From: Proteiniphilum propionicum
Lineage (GTDB): Bacteria > Bacteroidota > Bacteroidia > Bacteroidales > Dysgonomonadaceae
Direction: 5' to 3'
NCBI RefSeq assembly: GCF_022267555.1
Contig: NZ_CP073586.1
Coordinates: 1,426,001 to 1,490,000 of the forward strand
DNA: 64,000 nucleotides
Part shown: positions 1-8,591 of the stretch, piece by piece
Layout: each line of letters begins with the position of its first letter
Numbering within the stretch: position 1 is the first letter of the stretch
Program-made: the position numbers and the translations under genes
The notes under the pieces: generated by a model
The model's database searches: none
Seen by the model: the letters and a program-made list of their open reading frames with translations, nothing else
Told to the model about the DNA's origin: nothing

Positions 1-38
1 TTGTTATATTTTATATTAATCTATAAATACAAAATGTT

Positions 39-871
39 ATGAGAAAATTTTTTTATGTTTTATCACTATTAATGCTATTTATTTTAGCAAGTTGTACTAA
101 TCGTGAAAATGCCTCCTCATTAGATGGAACGGAACAGACACCCCCTCAATGGGATGAACTGAAAACAAGAAGTCAGCAAGCATTTAAAGAGTCGGCAGAG
201 TTGCTTAAAACAATAACAGATTCTGAGTTTCTTCAAACAACAGAGCCAATGAGTGACAAACTACTGGAAATGTCTGACCCGGCAACGGAACTTAGAGAAA
301 AAAGAGCATACAATGGTGTTATATACTATAAAGCTTTGGAACGAGTAAGAAAACATTCGTTTGAAAAAGATAATCAAATATATACTACACTCAAGTCAGG
401 CTCGGAAGTGAATATTGCGGAAGACCTATTTAATTACATAACTGATACCCTATATGTTTTTTGGAATGAGTTGTTAAAAGACGGTGCTGCTGAAATTATT
501 TATGAAAATGAATTAATAACTATAGGAATAATACCCAAAAAAAAACAAGACAAACAGGTCCAGTAGATTTAAAATCGTTGACTAATTCACAAAGGTACAG
601 TGCAATTAAAAATGCTTACTGGCAAGCAAATACAGGTGAGCATATAGGGAAATATTTCTTCTTGAATTTCGGAGAAATGATAGAGGGAGGAAGTTACGAG
701 TACTCGGCAGGAGTGAGAAATTTGTGCGAATCATATGGGAATCCCGATGATCAATGTATTCATAATAGGTTTGCTCTTATAGATGGTGATTTTTATTCTA
801 GCACAAAATATAAATGGTATATTAAAAACACAAACCGATATGACATACTTTATTATGTGGGAGATTTATAA
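39..871 (+). pseudogene. Lipoprotein of unknown function, split by a frameshift in an A9 run
   Basis: I do not recognise the family. The ATG at 39 gives a lipoprotein leader with lipobox LASC around residues 16-19, so the product should be lipidated and cell-envelope located. The first frame ends at the TAG at 564-566, just after a run of nine A (537-545). Reading one base back inside the run gives KKTRQTGPVDLKSLTNSQRY and continues without a stop to 871. One extra A would therefore fuse both halves into a protein of about 277 aa. The second half alone has only a TTG at 578, a poor start. The frameshift may be real decay, polymerase slippage, or a sequence error. Confidence 0.6.
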
Positions 872-924
872 GCCTACACATTTAATTTAACTATATACAG
901 GTTTTGCAAGCCGTATAGGAGCCT

Positions 925-960
925 AAATAAAGAACGAGCATTCCCTCTCCTTCTTTATTT
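925..960 (+). terminator. Possible terminator hairpin
   Basis: Perfect 10-bp inverted repeat AAATAAAGAA (925-934) and TTCTTTATTT (951-960) with a 16-nt loop, about 50 bp after the stop of the first gene. The stem is AT-rich, so it may be weak. The stretch 872-1044 holds nothing else I can support. Confidence 0.4.
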
Positions 961-1044
961 ATTTGTTATTTAATCGTTGAAGCATAATTATCAGATAGGT
1001 GGCAAAAAGAAAAAGACCTTTTCAGGGTTTTTTTTCAGTTTTTA

Positions 1045-1332
1045 TCAAACGATGGTTACAATTTGTTTTTCATCGTTAACAACAAGTTTACCTTTGTATA
1101 ACTTGTTGTCTTTGGATTTAAAGTTAAGTGTTCGGGTTTCTCCATCGGAGCAAAGTTTCAAAACATCCTTAAAATTGAGGTTTGTTGCTCCGTTTTGATT
1201 CTTCCAAACGGTAAAATCTTTGTTGCTGCAGGCATAACATTTCTCCCAGATTTTTATAACACCTTCTCCACAGATGGGGCAGTTGCACAGTTCATTATTA
1301 AAAACAACTTTAAATTCATCATCAAAACCCAA
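1045..1332 (-). pseudogene. C-terminal fragment of a topoisomerase III-like protein (zinc ribbon and tail repeat)
   Basis: The product has a C4 zinc-ribbon, CPICGEGV..CYACSNKDFTVWKN, followed by LNFKSKDNKLYKGKLVVND. That order (Cys4 knuckle, xxWKN, then a K/F-rich strand pair) is the one seen at the C-terminus of type IA topoisomerases of the TopB type carried by Bacteroidetes conjugative elements. The frame stays open only to about 1356, then meets a stop. The only start is a TTG at 1332, so the whole catalytic part is missing. I read it as a scrap of a mobile-element topoisomerase cut at a rearrangement point near 1335. The family call rests on the pattern only. Confidence 0.5.
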
Positions 1333-1336
1333 TGCG

Positions 1337-1513
1337 AGGGTGCAAGGATTATTGTATCACGATGATATAATAAAAGAGCCCATTCATTTGTTAAAAAGCA
1401 GATACGACTGGTCGAACGTTGAAAGTCGCCTGAATGAAATGGTGAAAAACGAAGATGTGAAATTTATTTCATACCCTTTTGATGAAGGGCAAAATTTATC
1501 AAGAAAAAGATAA
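1337..1513 (+). pseudogene. C-terminal gene fragment, family unknown
   Basis: From about 1337 a plus-strand frame encodes LLYHDDIIKEPIHLLKSRYD and then a charged helical tail ending FDEGQNLSRKR at the TAA before 1514. The composition looks like real protein rather than a shadow. No start codon belongs to it: upstream the frame runs into the antisense of the topoisomerase fragment. It is probably the 3' end of a gene whose 5' part was lost at the same junction near 1335. I cannot name the family. Confidence 0.35.
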
Positions 1514-1521
1514 TCTGTAAC

Positions 1522-1542
1522 CGCAAAATCAAGTACCGGATA
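1522..1542. repeat. Left arm of a 21-bp hairpin split by IS21
   Basis: Starts CGCAAAATCAAGTACC and pairs with 4159-4179. Twenty of the 21 positions are Watson-Crick and the remaining one is a G-U pair in RNA. Without the IS21 element and its target duplication the arms would be separated by a 14-nt loop. Confidence 0.75.
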
Positions 1543-1584
1543 TCATTTGTAAATGGCAAATAAAAAATCGTCAATTTTTCGTAA

Positions 1585-2427
1585 TTAATTTTCATCAGTT
1601 TTGACTGTTGATTTCTTATAAGAGAGCGGTTGAAGCGAAGGTGGCGTAGCCACCGGAGCGAAACCGCTCTCTTCACACTGATCGCCAAATATATCTTTTC
1701 TGTTCTCCATTCTGTAGCTGTTGCCCTGTAGTTTTATTACCTGACAGTGAAACAGCAATCTGTCAAGCAGTGCCGTTACCAACACCTCATCATCAAGTGC
1801 TTCCGTCCACTGTTGTGGAGACTTGTTTGTGGTAATGATCACCGAACACTGCTCATGCAGATGATTTATCAGATTGAAGAAAGAACCTGCTTCTGCCTTC
1901 TGTACGGGGAACATCATTATATCATCAATGGCAACGAGATTGGCTTTGAGCAGACGATTGTAGGCTGCAAGAGAGGAAGCAACCATATCCTTTGTCCTTA
2001 AGATGTAAACCAAATCTTCCATTGTCAGAAAGTAGCCCTTGTAACCTTTGTTCACCGCATCATTCACCAAGCCCGAAGCAAGGAACGATTTGCCTGTACC
2101 GCTCGGACCCATCAGGATCAGGTTGTAAGCCTGTTCCACCCACACGAGTTCCCTTAATTGTTTCAGCTGACGGCGGTCTATACCGCAGGCAAAATTGAAG
2201 TCGTAATAATCCAGATCGCTGTTTTTAAGAAGTCTGGCGGCTTTGCGTCTGCGTTCCACATCCCTTTGCCTGCGTCTCTTCACCTCGCAGCCAAGTATGT
2301 CCAACACCAACTCAGAGGGTGTAGTCTCATCGATAAGAGCGCGATGAATGATGCTTTCGGCATTGTCACGCAGGTTCAGCAGTTTAAGTATTCCCGCATA
2401 TTCCTTTATTTGTTGTAAAACTTCCAT
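1585..2427 (-). CDS. istB: IstB-like helper ATPase of IS21
   Basis: AAA+ ATPase that assists the IstA transposase in target selection. The chosen start is the ATG at 2427, giving 280 aa starting MEVLQQIKEYAGILKLLNLR; the frame is open further upstream but that extension overlaps the end of istA. Walker A is GPSGTGKS and Walker B is LVAIDDIMM. The late sensor region ITTNKSPQQW is present, so the ATPase core looks intact. The usual IstB size is about 250 aa; here a C-terminal tail of some 25 residues (GFAPVATPPSLQPLSYKK) is added. It lies 7 bp after the istA stop, as in IS21 operons. Confidence 0.88.
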   Translation of the reverse strand: MEVLQQIKEYAGILKLLNLRDNAESIIHRALIDETTPSELVLDILGCEVKRRRQRDVERRRKAARLLKNSDLDYYDFNFACGIDRRQLKQLRELVWVEQAYNLILMGPSGTGKSFLASGLVNDAVNKGYKGYFLTMEDLVYILRTKDMVASSLAAYNRLLKANLVAIDDIMMFPVQKAEAGSFFNLINHLHEQCSVIITTNKSPQQWTEALDDEVLVTALLDRLLFHCQVIKLQGNSYRMENRKDIFGDQCEESGFAPVATPPSLQPLSYKKSTVKTDEN

Positions 2428-2434
2428 GATTTTT

Positions 2435-4015
2435 TTATTGATTGAGAATGGTTGTGTATGTATCCATATTGCTTGTATGAGGTACCATGTCGGTCGGTAT
2501 TGACACGGAACGGGGCAGAACGTCCCCCGAAAACAGTGACTTTGCCTCACTCTCCCGCCGATGCTGCTCAAGCATCCTGTCCGCTATTTGAACGGCGCCT
2601 CCGGCATTGAAGACCCTGTTCTCAAGGCAATAAGATACGGCCTTTTGCCTGATCTCCTCGGGTATGTGTTCAAACCCTTTTATCAGCATACGGACGTTGT
2701 CATGAAGGTAACGGGGCTTATCCCGTCGTATGGCTTCAACAAACTCTCGTGTCTGCTTGTCGGGATACTTGGAACAGAGCGTTTCGATGTGTTTTGATAG
2801 TGTCAAGGACTTATCCCTGCCGTGATCGCTTTTTTTAATGAATGCACCATGAAGACAACTGACGGCGTGATCGGCAATAACGCATCCTTGTGAGTCTCTT
2901 ACATGCAATCTGCCTTCTGCCTCATATACTCTGACACTCGTCCCTTGACCCTTGTAGGTACCCAAAGGCAACGAGTAAAAATTGCCCCGGTATGCGATAG
3001 TGTTGTTTTTAAGAACAAAGCGCAACTCACCATCCTCTTCTTTTCTGACACGTTGATGAGGCTTTACGGGAATGAGGAAAGGCAGTTATTTTTTCCACTC
3101 CTCTTTGGGAACAAGCCTTGTTGTGGAATGAACCTTGCCGTTGCCGGTACGCTCAAGCCAGCCGAGACATTCCTCGTTGAGACGCTCGTCACTAACGTAC
3201 TCACGACCTTTGAGAAAGTTGTTCTTTAAATATTTGACGCAGTTCTCAACCATACCCTTGCTTTCGGGATCGGCCGCACGACAAAATACAGGCTCAAAGT
3301 CCATCTGGGACACATACGATTGGAACGTGTCTGTAAGAATGGGATCACCCAGGTTCTCATTGTGAATGAATACGGAGTCTTGATCGTAAATAATCTTCCG
3401 GGGCTGACCGCCAAAGTATGCAAATGCAGCAGCATGAGCAACAACAGCACTCTCTGCCGTGAACGGCAGGCTCTGCAAGTAACAGAACTTGTGACGGCTG
3501 CGACAAAGAATCATGGTCATGAACCTCACCTTGTGCATTGAACCGCAGGGCCGTCGCATCCACTTCTCATCAAAGTCAACTTGAGCATATTCACCGTAAT
3601 CTCTCTCGCCAAGACGCTCATATATGCGAGGTACAGAACAGGCTTTCTTGGGAAGATCGTACAACTTTCTGCAACGCTCGACAAAATTGTAAACCGTCTT
3701 ATCGCTTACTTTGACCATGTCCGGAAATTTTTCTCTCAAACGATCGTGAATTGCCGCAGACGAAAGAGTGGCATCCCCCTCCAATAAACCCTTTACAGAC
3801 GACATATATACATCCAATTTGCCTCTGCGACGCTTGATCGAGGTCAACCAACGGAAGTATTCCGATTCATTCATCGAAAGGTATTTGGCAACGGTTTGTC
3901 GATGAATCCCCAATAGGCGGGCTATCTTACTGTTGCTGTAACCTTTGTCCTCTTTTAACATTTTAATTTTGCTCCACATGATTGTCTTGTCTTTGATAAT
4001 TATCCTCTCTTGCAT
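2435..4015 (-). pseudogene. istA: IstA transposase of IS21, interrupted by an in-frame TAA
   Basis: DDE transposase. The N-terminal helix-turn-helix is visible (NSKIARLLGIHRQTVAKYL), then the catalytic triad: D in AQVDFDEKW, D in IIYDQDSV, E in ESKGMVENCVKYLK. After VPKEEWKK the frame meets TAA at 3086-3088, then continues in the same frame as LPFLIPVKPHQRVRKEEDGE and the IstA C-terminal domain down to 2435. It is thus a nonsense mutation, not a frameshift. The second half has no ATG of its own (TTG at 3025). Full length would be about 526 aa. Start could be 4015 or the in-frame ATG at 3979. Confidence 0.85.
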
Positions 4016-4158
4016 TTTTTGACCTTTTTAATTCGACAAACTTCTGATATTGAAAAACAATATTAAAAGTTTACGACCATTTTTAGCCAAAAAATTGACG
4101 ATTCTTAATTACCAAAAATTGACGATGCAAAATTACCGTTTACATCATTAACCAAAAC

Positions 4159-4179
4159 TATCTGGTACTTGATTTTGCG
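4159..4179. repeat. Right arm of the hairpin split by IS21
   Basis: Reads TATCTGGTACTTGATTTTGC(G) and is the partner of 1522-1542. Short GATAA / TTATC extensions lie just outside both arms (1509-1513 and 4180-4184). Confidence 0.75.
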
Positions 4180-4210
4180 TTATCAAATAACAATTAGAAA
4201 TTAAAGAGAA

Positions 4211-4334
4211 CTAATTAATTATTGAAATCTTGAATTTCTTATTTTTTATATGAACTGCTATTTCATTATTTCTAAAACTCTCAATTTTATCAAAAATGGC
4301 AGGAAAAATAACATTTCCATTATTATCTGGATAA
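4211..4334 (-). pseudogene. C-terminal remnant of a WG-repeat protein
   Basis: Reading leftward from the IS21 tip near 4335, the minus strand encodes YPDNNGNVIFPAIFDKIESF and then RNNEIAVHIKNKKFKISIIN, ending at TAG 4211-4213. The pattern G-x-V-I-F-P..FDKIE.F..NEIAV...kkf.I matches the end of a WG (KWG) repeat unit, a beta-strand repeat found in many Bacteroidetes envelope proteins. Everything upstream was removed where the second IS21 element begins. The fragment is below the size of normal gene calls and has no start. Confidence 0.5.
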
Positions 4335-4657
4335 TCCGGAGCATACCCACCCAGATTCCGGTAAAAAAAGCGGAATTCAGAAAGAAGGTAAATTTTTAAA
4401 AATCTGACATTTCATCATGTATTTGTATTAAATAAGGAGCAAAATGTAAATAAGGTAAGCTAAAAATAAGGGTGAAAAAGGGCGCGCGCATCCTTTTCCG
4501 GAGCATATGCACCCAGGATGCCCCAGCGATGCGAAAATCCAAGGTTTTCCGGAGCATATGCACCCAGTTTTGCAATTTAAGACCCTTATATAAAGCAGGT
4601 TATTTACAGCGCAGCTACTTTTCAATCATCTTTCGTTTTCCGGAGCATACCCACCCA
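4335..4657 (+). repeat. Four IS21 terminal repeats
   Basis: Copies at 4335-4353 (TCCGGAGCATACCCACCCA), 4497-4515 and 4548-4566 (TCCGGAGCATATGCACCCA), and 4639-4657 (TCCGGAGCATACCCACCCA). The outermost copy is followed by GATTCCGG, as is the outer copy at the right end near 15950, so 4335 is probably the true tip. These are probably transposase binding sites, not CRISPR repeats. The stretch 4354-4713 holds no other gene I can support. Confidence 0.8.
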
Positions 4658-4713
4658 CTTGTTGATTATTTTTCTTATGATTATGTGATTCTTCAATTCA
4701 ATCGCATAATCAT

Positions 4714-6270
4714 ATGGCAGGAAAAATTATTAACATGAGTAAAGTAAAACAAGTGCTGCGCATGCATGCGCAAGGGTTTTCCAACCGTTGTATAGCCGAT
4801 AAACCGGGGCTGTACAAGGGGACAGTGAATAACTATGTGAACAGGGTCAAAAATCACGGATACCGTATAGAGGATTTGTTGGCTCTGGATGATCCTGTAT
4901 TAGAGAGCAAACTTTTTGCCGGTACCCCTGCTTATAAGGAAGAGCGCTTTGAGGCGTTCAAAAGCGAGATTGCATACTTAGAAAAAGAGCTTCAGCGGCC
5001 TCATGTGACACGCTACCTGCTGTGGCAGGAGTATAAGGAGAAATATCCGGACGGATATGGTTACTCCCAGTTTTGTTTTCATTTGGGGCAACTGCTGAAA
5101 GCGCGCAAACCGGAAAGCATCCTTGATCATTATCCGGGAGAAAAGCTTTTCGTGGATTTTGCCGGAGACACATTTTCATACGTTGACCGGGAAACGGGCG
5201 AGGTGATAGAGGCACAGGTATTGGTAGCCTGCATGCCCTATTGTAACCATGTTTTTGTCATGGCCGTTCCCAGCCAGCGCAGCGATGATTTTTTATATGC
5301 TCTGGGCTGCTGTCTGAACCACCTGGGAGGATCTCCCAAGATCGTAGTCACCGACAACCTGAAAGCATCGGTAGTCAGAGCCGACCGCTATGAACCCGAA
5401 ATAAACAGGATCATGGAGGATTTTGCCAATCACCACGGCTTCGTCGTTGTCCCTACGCGTGTGAGAAAGCCGCGGGATAAGGCCGCCGTGGAGAATGAGG
5501 TAAAGATCGCTTACCGGCGGATTTATGCCAAACTGCGCGACCGGACGTTCTTCTCCCTTGAGCAGGTAAATGCCGCTTTTGCCGAAAAAGCTCTGGAACA
5601 CAATCAGACCCGCATGCAACAGAAAGAATATTGCAGGCAGGAGAAGTTTTTGGCAGAAGAGCGTCCCTTGCTCAAAGAGCTTCCGCGTGAGGCATTTGAA
5701 GTAAAATATTATGCGTGTCTTACCGTGAGTGTGAACAATTGCGTCTATCTTGCCCGTGACAAACATTACTATTCGGTTCCCTATCATTACATCGGGGAAA
5801 AGGCTGAAATCATCTATACCCGCGCACTGGTGCGTATATTCGTCAGAGGGGAATGCGTTGCCACACACCGCCGTTCGCTGAAGCCGGGTTACACCACGGA
5901 AAAGGATCACATGGGATCCAGCCATAATTTCTACCGCAACCGCAGCCCCGAGTTCTACATCAAAGAGGCTTCAAAACGTTCACAGTGCCTGACGGAACTG
6001 TTTCGGCTGTTCTTTGACAAGTCCGAAGTTCCCGGGATACAGTATCGTCGCTGTGACGGACTGCTGAGCCTGCAGCGCAAAACAGATCCGGTTGTTTTCG
6101 AAAGAGTCTGCCGCTACGCCTTGGATAACGGCATATACACTTACCAGTCCATCAAGAAAATCATCGACACGAGGGTTTATCTGCTTAATATGTCGGCAGA
6201 TGAAATACCAAAGGGCAGTAACAATATAAAACACGGGAACATCAGAGGCAGGGAATATTATGCTGGATGA
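4714..6270 (+). CDS. istA: IstA transposase of the second IS21 element
   Basis: 518-aa DDE transposase, normal IstA length. It has an N-terminal HTH region (KVKQVLRMHAQGFSNRCIAD). The rve-type catalytic core shows D in KLFVDFAGDTFSY, D in IVVTDNLKASV and E in KAAVENEVKIAYRR. The C-terminal beta-barrel-like domain has NCVYLARDKHYYSVPYHYIG. No frameshift is seen. istB follows 36 bp downstream. It is distinct from the first IS21 IstA: different HTH, different terminal repeats. The intact transposase could still act in trans on related ends, although its partner istB is broken. Confidence 0.92.
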   Translation: MAGKIINMSKVKQVLRMHAQGFSNRCIADKPGLYKGTVNNYVNRVKNHGYRIEDLLALDDPVLESKLFAGTPAYKEERFEAFKSEIAYLEKELQRPHVTRYLLWQEYKEKYPDGYGYSQFCFHLGQLLKARKPESILDHYPGEKLFVDFAGDTFSYVDRETGEVIEAQVLVACMPYCNHVFVMAVPSQRSDDFLYALGCCLNHLGGSPKIVVTDNLKASVVRADRYEPEINRIMEDFANHHGFVVVPTRVRKPRDKAAVENEVKIAYRRIYAKLRDRTFFSLEQVNAAFAEKALEHNQTRMQQKEYCRQEKFLAEERPLLKELPREAFEVKYYACLTVSVNNCVYLARDKHYYSVPYHYIGEKAEIIYTRALVRIFVRGECVATHRRSLKPGYTTEKDHMGSSHNFYRNRSPEFYIKEASKRSQCLTELFRLFFDKSEVPGIQYRRCDGLLSLQRKTDPVVFERVCRYALDNGIYTYQSIKKIIDTRVYLLNMSADEIPKGSNNIKHGNIRGREYYAG

Positions 6271-6306
6271 ACCGTCATTCATAAACCAAATTGAATTACA
6301 AAAACA

Positions 6307-6720
6307 ATGGAACAGATTAAATCGGAAATCTCAGGCATGAGGCTTTCGGGCATGGCCGGAGCCTTGCAGGAAAGCAGGAAAATTCATGAACTCTCTTTTA
6401 CGGACGGCCTCAGAATCCTTCTTCAGGCGGAGCGGGATCAAAGGCAATCAAACCGATATGCAAGGTTGGTAAAGAATGCATCGTTTCGCTACCGGGCAAG
6501 TATTGAAGAGATAAATTTCGATGCTTCCGGAGGATTAGACAAAAATCTCATTCTTTCTTTAGCAAACGGCAGTTACATCCGTGATGCCGGCTCCATCCTG
6601 ATTACCGGGGCAACCGGTTGTGGCAAAAGTTTTATCGCCTCCGCTTTGGGAGATCGTGCTTGTCGACAAGGCTATAGTGTGATCTACTTTGGGATGCAAA
6701 AATTACTTTCCAAACTCTAA
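6307..6720 (+). pseudogene. istB: IstB ATPase, 5' part only
   Basis: Starts MEQIKSEISGMRLSGMAGAL, the normal IstB N-terminus, and contains Walker A TGATGCGKSF near residue 100. It ends after QKLLSKL at a TAA supplied by foreign sequence, so Walker B (IIDDFG) and everything after are missing. The last 322 bp are duplicated at 15277-15598, where the gene continues to its proper end. The protein is non-functional as it stands. Recombination between the two copies would rebuild a full istB. Confidence 0.88.
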
Positions 6721-7262
6721 GTTGAACTTAGAAGGCGATATTATGCATGTCGACCGACTCAAATTACAACATTCGGTTATGGAGGACTTTCCTAATATTA
6801 TAGTATGTAGCTGTTGGGAAATTATTTTTGGAAAAAACATTGCCAGAAGGATGCATGAACAAAAATTCTGCGGCTTGATTGAACAACCTTTGGTACAACT
6901 ATTAAACGATAATGTAAGGATTAGCCCCATATACATGATGCGCAAATCATTTATCGACGAAAAGAAAATACAATATGAAGATTACAGCTATGCGGAGGAT
7001 TACAAGTTATGGTCAGAAATAGCCAAGTCCAAAGGCGTTTTATACATGGACAGCCAGCCTCTTATTTATTCCAGAATTTGTGATATGAAAATTTCCAGAA
7101 AAAGGAGAGAGATACAAATACAAAACATTTCCAAAATTAAAAAAGAGATTGTGTTTTCCCTTTGCTATAAATTGAGTGAAGTTTATCCCATGCTAATTCC
7201 TTTATACCATACAAATATTGATTTGCTAAAAGAAGAACTAATATCAGAAAAGGATTTTTTCA
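6721..7262 (+). pseudogene. Glycosyltransferase family 2 fragment, both ends lost
   Basis: The frame starts inside the broken istB and reads GDIMHVDRLKLQHSVMEDFP, the region that follows the DxD motif in GT2 enzymes. It continues through SWEIIFG and then YEDYSYAEDYKLWSEIAK, the family's acceptor-side helix. The N-terminal nucleotide-binding half (about 85 residues) is missing at the istB junction. The C-terminal part is cut at 7263 by the IS4 element. GT2 enzymes usually build surface glycans at the cytoplasmic membrane. This copy cannot be active. Confidence 0.65.
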
Positions 7263-8591
7263 GTCACTGTTGTCCCGTTAAAATAATGTTTGTTGTTTGT
7301 AAATCTTTTATATTTAGCAATATATACTCTGAATTTCTTGTACACGATTTGAATTGGTTACTTTTACGTTTCCCTTCAAATAACGTACGAAATGAATTCC
7401 GGCAAAACAGTTTTCGCTCAAATTATGCAGCTCATTCCTCGTAGAGAATTCAACGAAATAGTTACCAGGTACAAGGGTGATTACCGAGTCAGGAATCTTT
7501 CCTGTCATGATCAGTTTCTTGTAATATGCATGGCTCAATATGCCGGCAAGAACAGCTTGCGTGATATCGAAGCAAGCCTGAATGCGCTGGCCATGGTAAA
7601 GAAGTTGTATCACTGCGGTATCAGCTATGCAGTTCCCCGAAATACGTTGGCGAAAGCCAACGAGAACAGGGACTGGCACATCTATGCCGAGTTGGGAGAA
7701 GTCCTGATAAAGAAAGTGCGGCCGCTGTATGCTAAGGACAAGTTCAGACTTGATATTGACAATATGGTTTATGCTTTCGACAGCACCACCATCAGTCTGT
7801 GCCTCAAACTCTGTCCATGGGCCAAGTTCCGTAAAAATAAGGGTGGCATAAAAATACATACACAAATTGACTTGAGAGGTAATCTCCCTGTCTTCATCCA
7901 TCTTACACAAGCATCTGTACATGACGTCAATGCAATGGATGAGATGTATATCGAGATGGGTGCCATCTATTTGATGGATAAGGGGTACATTGACTTCTTT
8001 AGACTCTTCAACAACATCCATAAGAATGGCGCATTCTTTGTGACCAGAGCAAAAGATAACATGCAATACAAAGTTGTTTCTTCCAGGGAGGTTGACTGCC
8101 AGACAGGTGTAGTCTGTGATCAAATTATCCGACTGACGGAAGAGGTATCCGTGAAAAAATATCCAGATGAATTTCGCCTGGTTGTCTATGAAGACTTTGC
8201 TACGGGAAACGTGTACCGTTTCATCACGAACCATACTGGTTATGAGGCACCCACCATTGCAGAACTTTACAGGGAAAGGTGGAATGTAGAACTTTTCTTC
8301 AAATGGATAAAGCAACACCTGCATATCAAATCGTTTTATGGCACCTCTGAGAATGCCGTCTATACCCAAATATGGATAGCCGTATGTGCATTCTTGCTTT
8401 TAGCATTGGCCAAGAAAAAGATGCACATCGAAGGAGCTTCTCTTTATATGATTTCTCAAACCATAGGAACTATGTTATTTGAGAAAATACCCGTACGTGA
8501 ATTGTTTAATAAACCAAACTTAAACGTCTCGTCTGATGACGGTCAACTCGAACTATTTCGAGACCTCAAATCTTAACGGGACAGTAGTGAC
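7263..8591 (+). mobile_element. IS4-family insertion sequence, about 1.33 kb
   Basis: Imperfect 22-bp terminal inverted repeats at 7263-7284 and 8570-8591, starting GTCACT and sharing TGTCCCGTTAA, 19 of 22 positions identical. They enclose one transposase gene. I see no convincing target duplication: the left side interrupts a glycosyltransferase, the right side interrupts an unrelated minus-strand gene. One flank has probably been rearranged since insertion. Confidence 0.8.
7392..8576 (+). CDS. IS4-family transposase (DUF4372 N-terminus)
   Basis: 394-aa DDE transposase, full length. The DUF4372-like N-terminus is visible around residues 12-80 (LIPRREFNEIVTRYKGDYRV, then SCHDQFLVICMAQYAGKNSL). 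Catalytic residues: D in VYAFDSTTISLC, D in IYLMDKGYIDF, and E in the YREK-type signature YRERWNVELFFKWIKQHL. The stop TAA at 8574-8576 overlaps the right inverted repeat. The upstream repeat supplies no obvious promoter. The frame is intact, so this is the most likely active element in the window. Confidence 0.93.
   Translation: MNSGKTVFAQIMQLIPRREFNEIVTRYKGDYRVRNLSCHDQFLVICMAQYAGKNSLRDIEASLNALAMVKKLYHCGISYAVPRNTLAKANENRDWHIYAELGEVLIKKVRPLYAKDKFRLDIDNMVYAFDSTTISLCLKLCPWAKFRKNKGGIKIHTQIDLRGNLPVFIHLTQASVHDVNAMDEMYIEMGAIYLMDKGYIDFFRLFNNIHKNGAFFVTRAKDNMQYKVVSSREVDCQTGVVCDQIIRLTEEVSVKKYPDEFRLVVYEDFATGNVYRFITNHTGYEAPTIAELYRERWNVELFFKWIKQHLHIKSFYGTSENAVYTQIWIAVCAFLLLALAKKKMHIEGASLYMISQTIGTMLFEKIPVRELFNKPNLNVSSDDGQLELFRDLKS

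Larger units (their letters stand above)
1548..4144 (-). mobile_element. IS21-family insertion sequence, about 2.6 kb, with inactivated istA
   Basis: Both ends begin TGTAAA when read inward. Each then carries the subterminal motif ATCGTCAATTTTT followed by GTAATTAA, and the motif is repeated once more at the istA-proximal end (around 4090). Multiple terminal repeats are typical of IS21. A 5-bp target duplication TCATT flanks the element (1543-1547 and 4145-4149). Inside are istA then istB, transcribed leftward. Transposition from this copy is doubtful because istA has an in-frame stop. Confidence 0.85.
4335..6716 (+). mobile_element. Second IS21-family element, left part (ends, istA and 5' istB)
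   Basis: Begins with terminal repeats of the form TCCGGAGCATAYSCACCCA, followed by a complete istA and the first two thirds of istB. It stops abruptly at 6716. The matching right part, with the rest of istB and the opposite terminal repeats, is at 15277-15969. The 322 bp at 6395-6716 are repeated at 15277-15598 with about 16 differences. Confidence 0.8.

Noticed and set aside
537-545. Programmed -1 ribosomal frameshift at the A9 run
   Set aside because: A slippery run is present but I see no clear downstream stimulatory structure, so decay, slippage or sequence error are equally likely. Kept only as an open question.
4335-4657. Four 19-bp repeats that could suggest a CRISPR array
   Set aside because: Spacing is irregular (162, 51 and 91 bp between starts), copies vary, and matching inverted copies lie at the far end of the IS21 element. 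They are transposon end repeats.
5293-5925. 210-aa open frame on the minus strand
   Set aside because: Shadow of the intact istA; no recognisable motif.
7314-8369. 351-aa open frame on the minus strand
   Set aside because: It lies wholly over the IS4 transposase gene and its left end, whose product has the DDE motifs; the antisense frame resembles no family.
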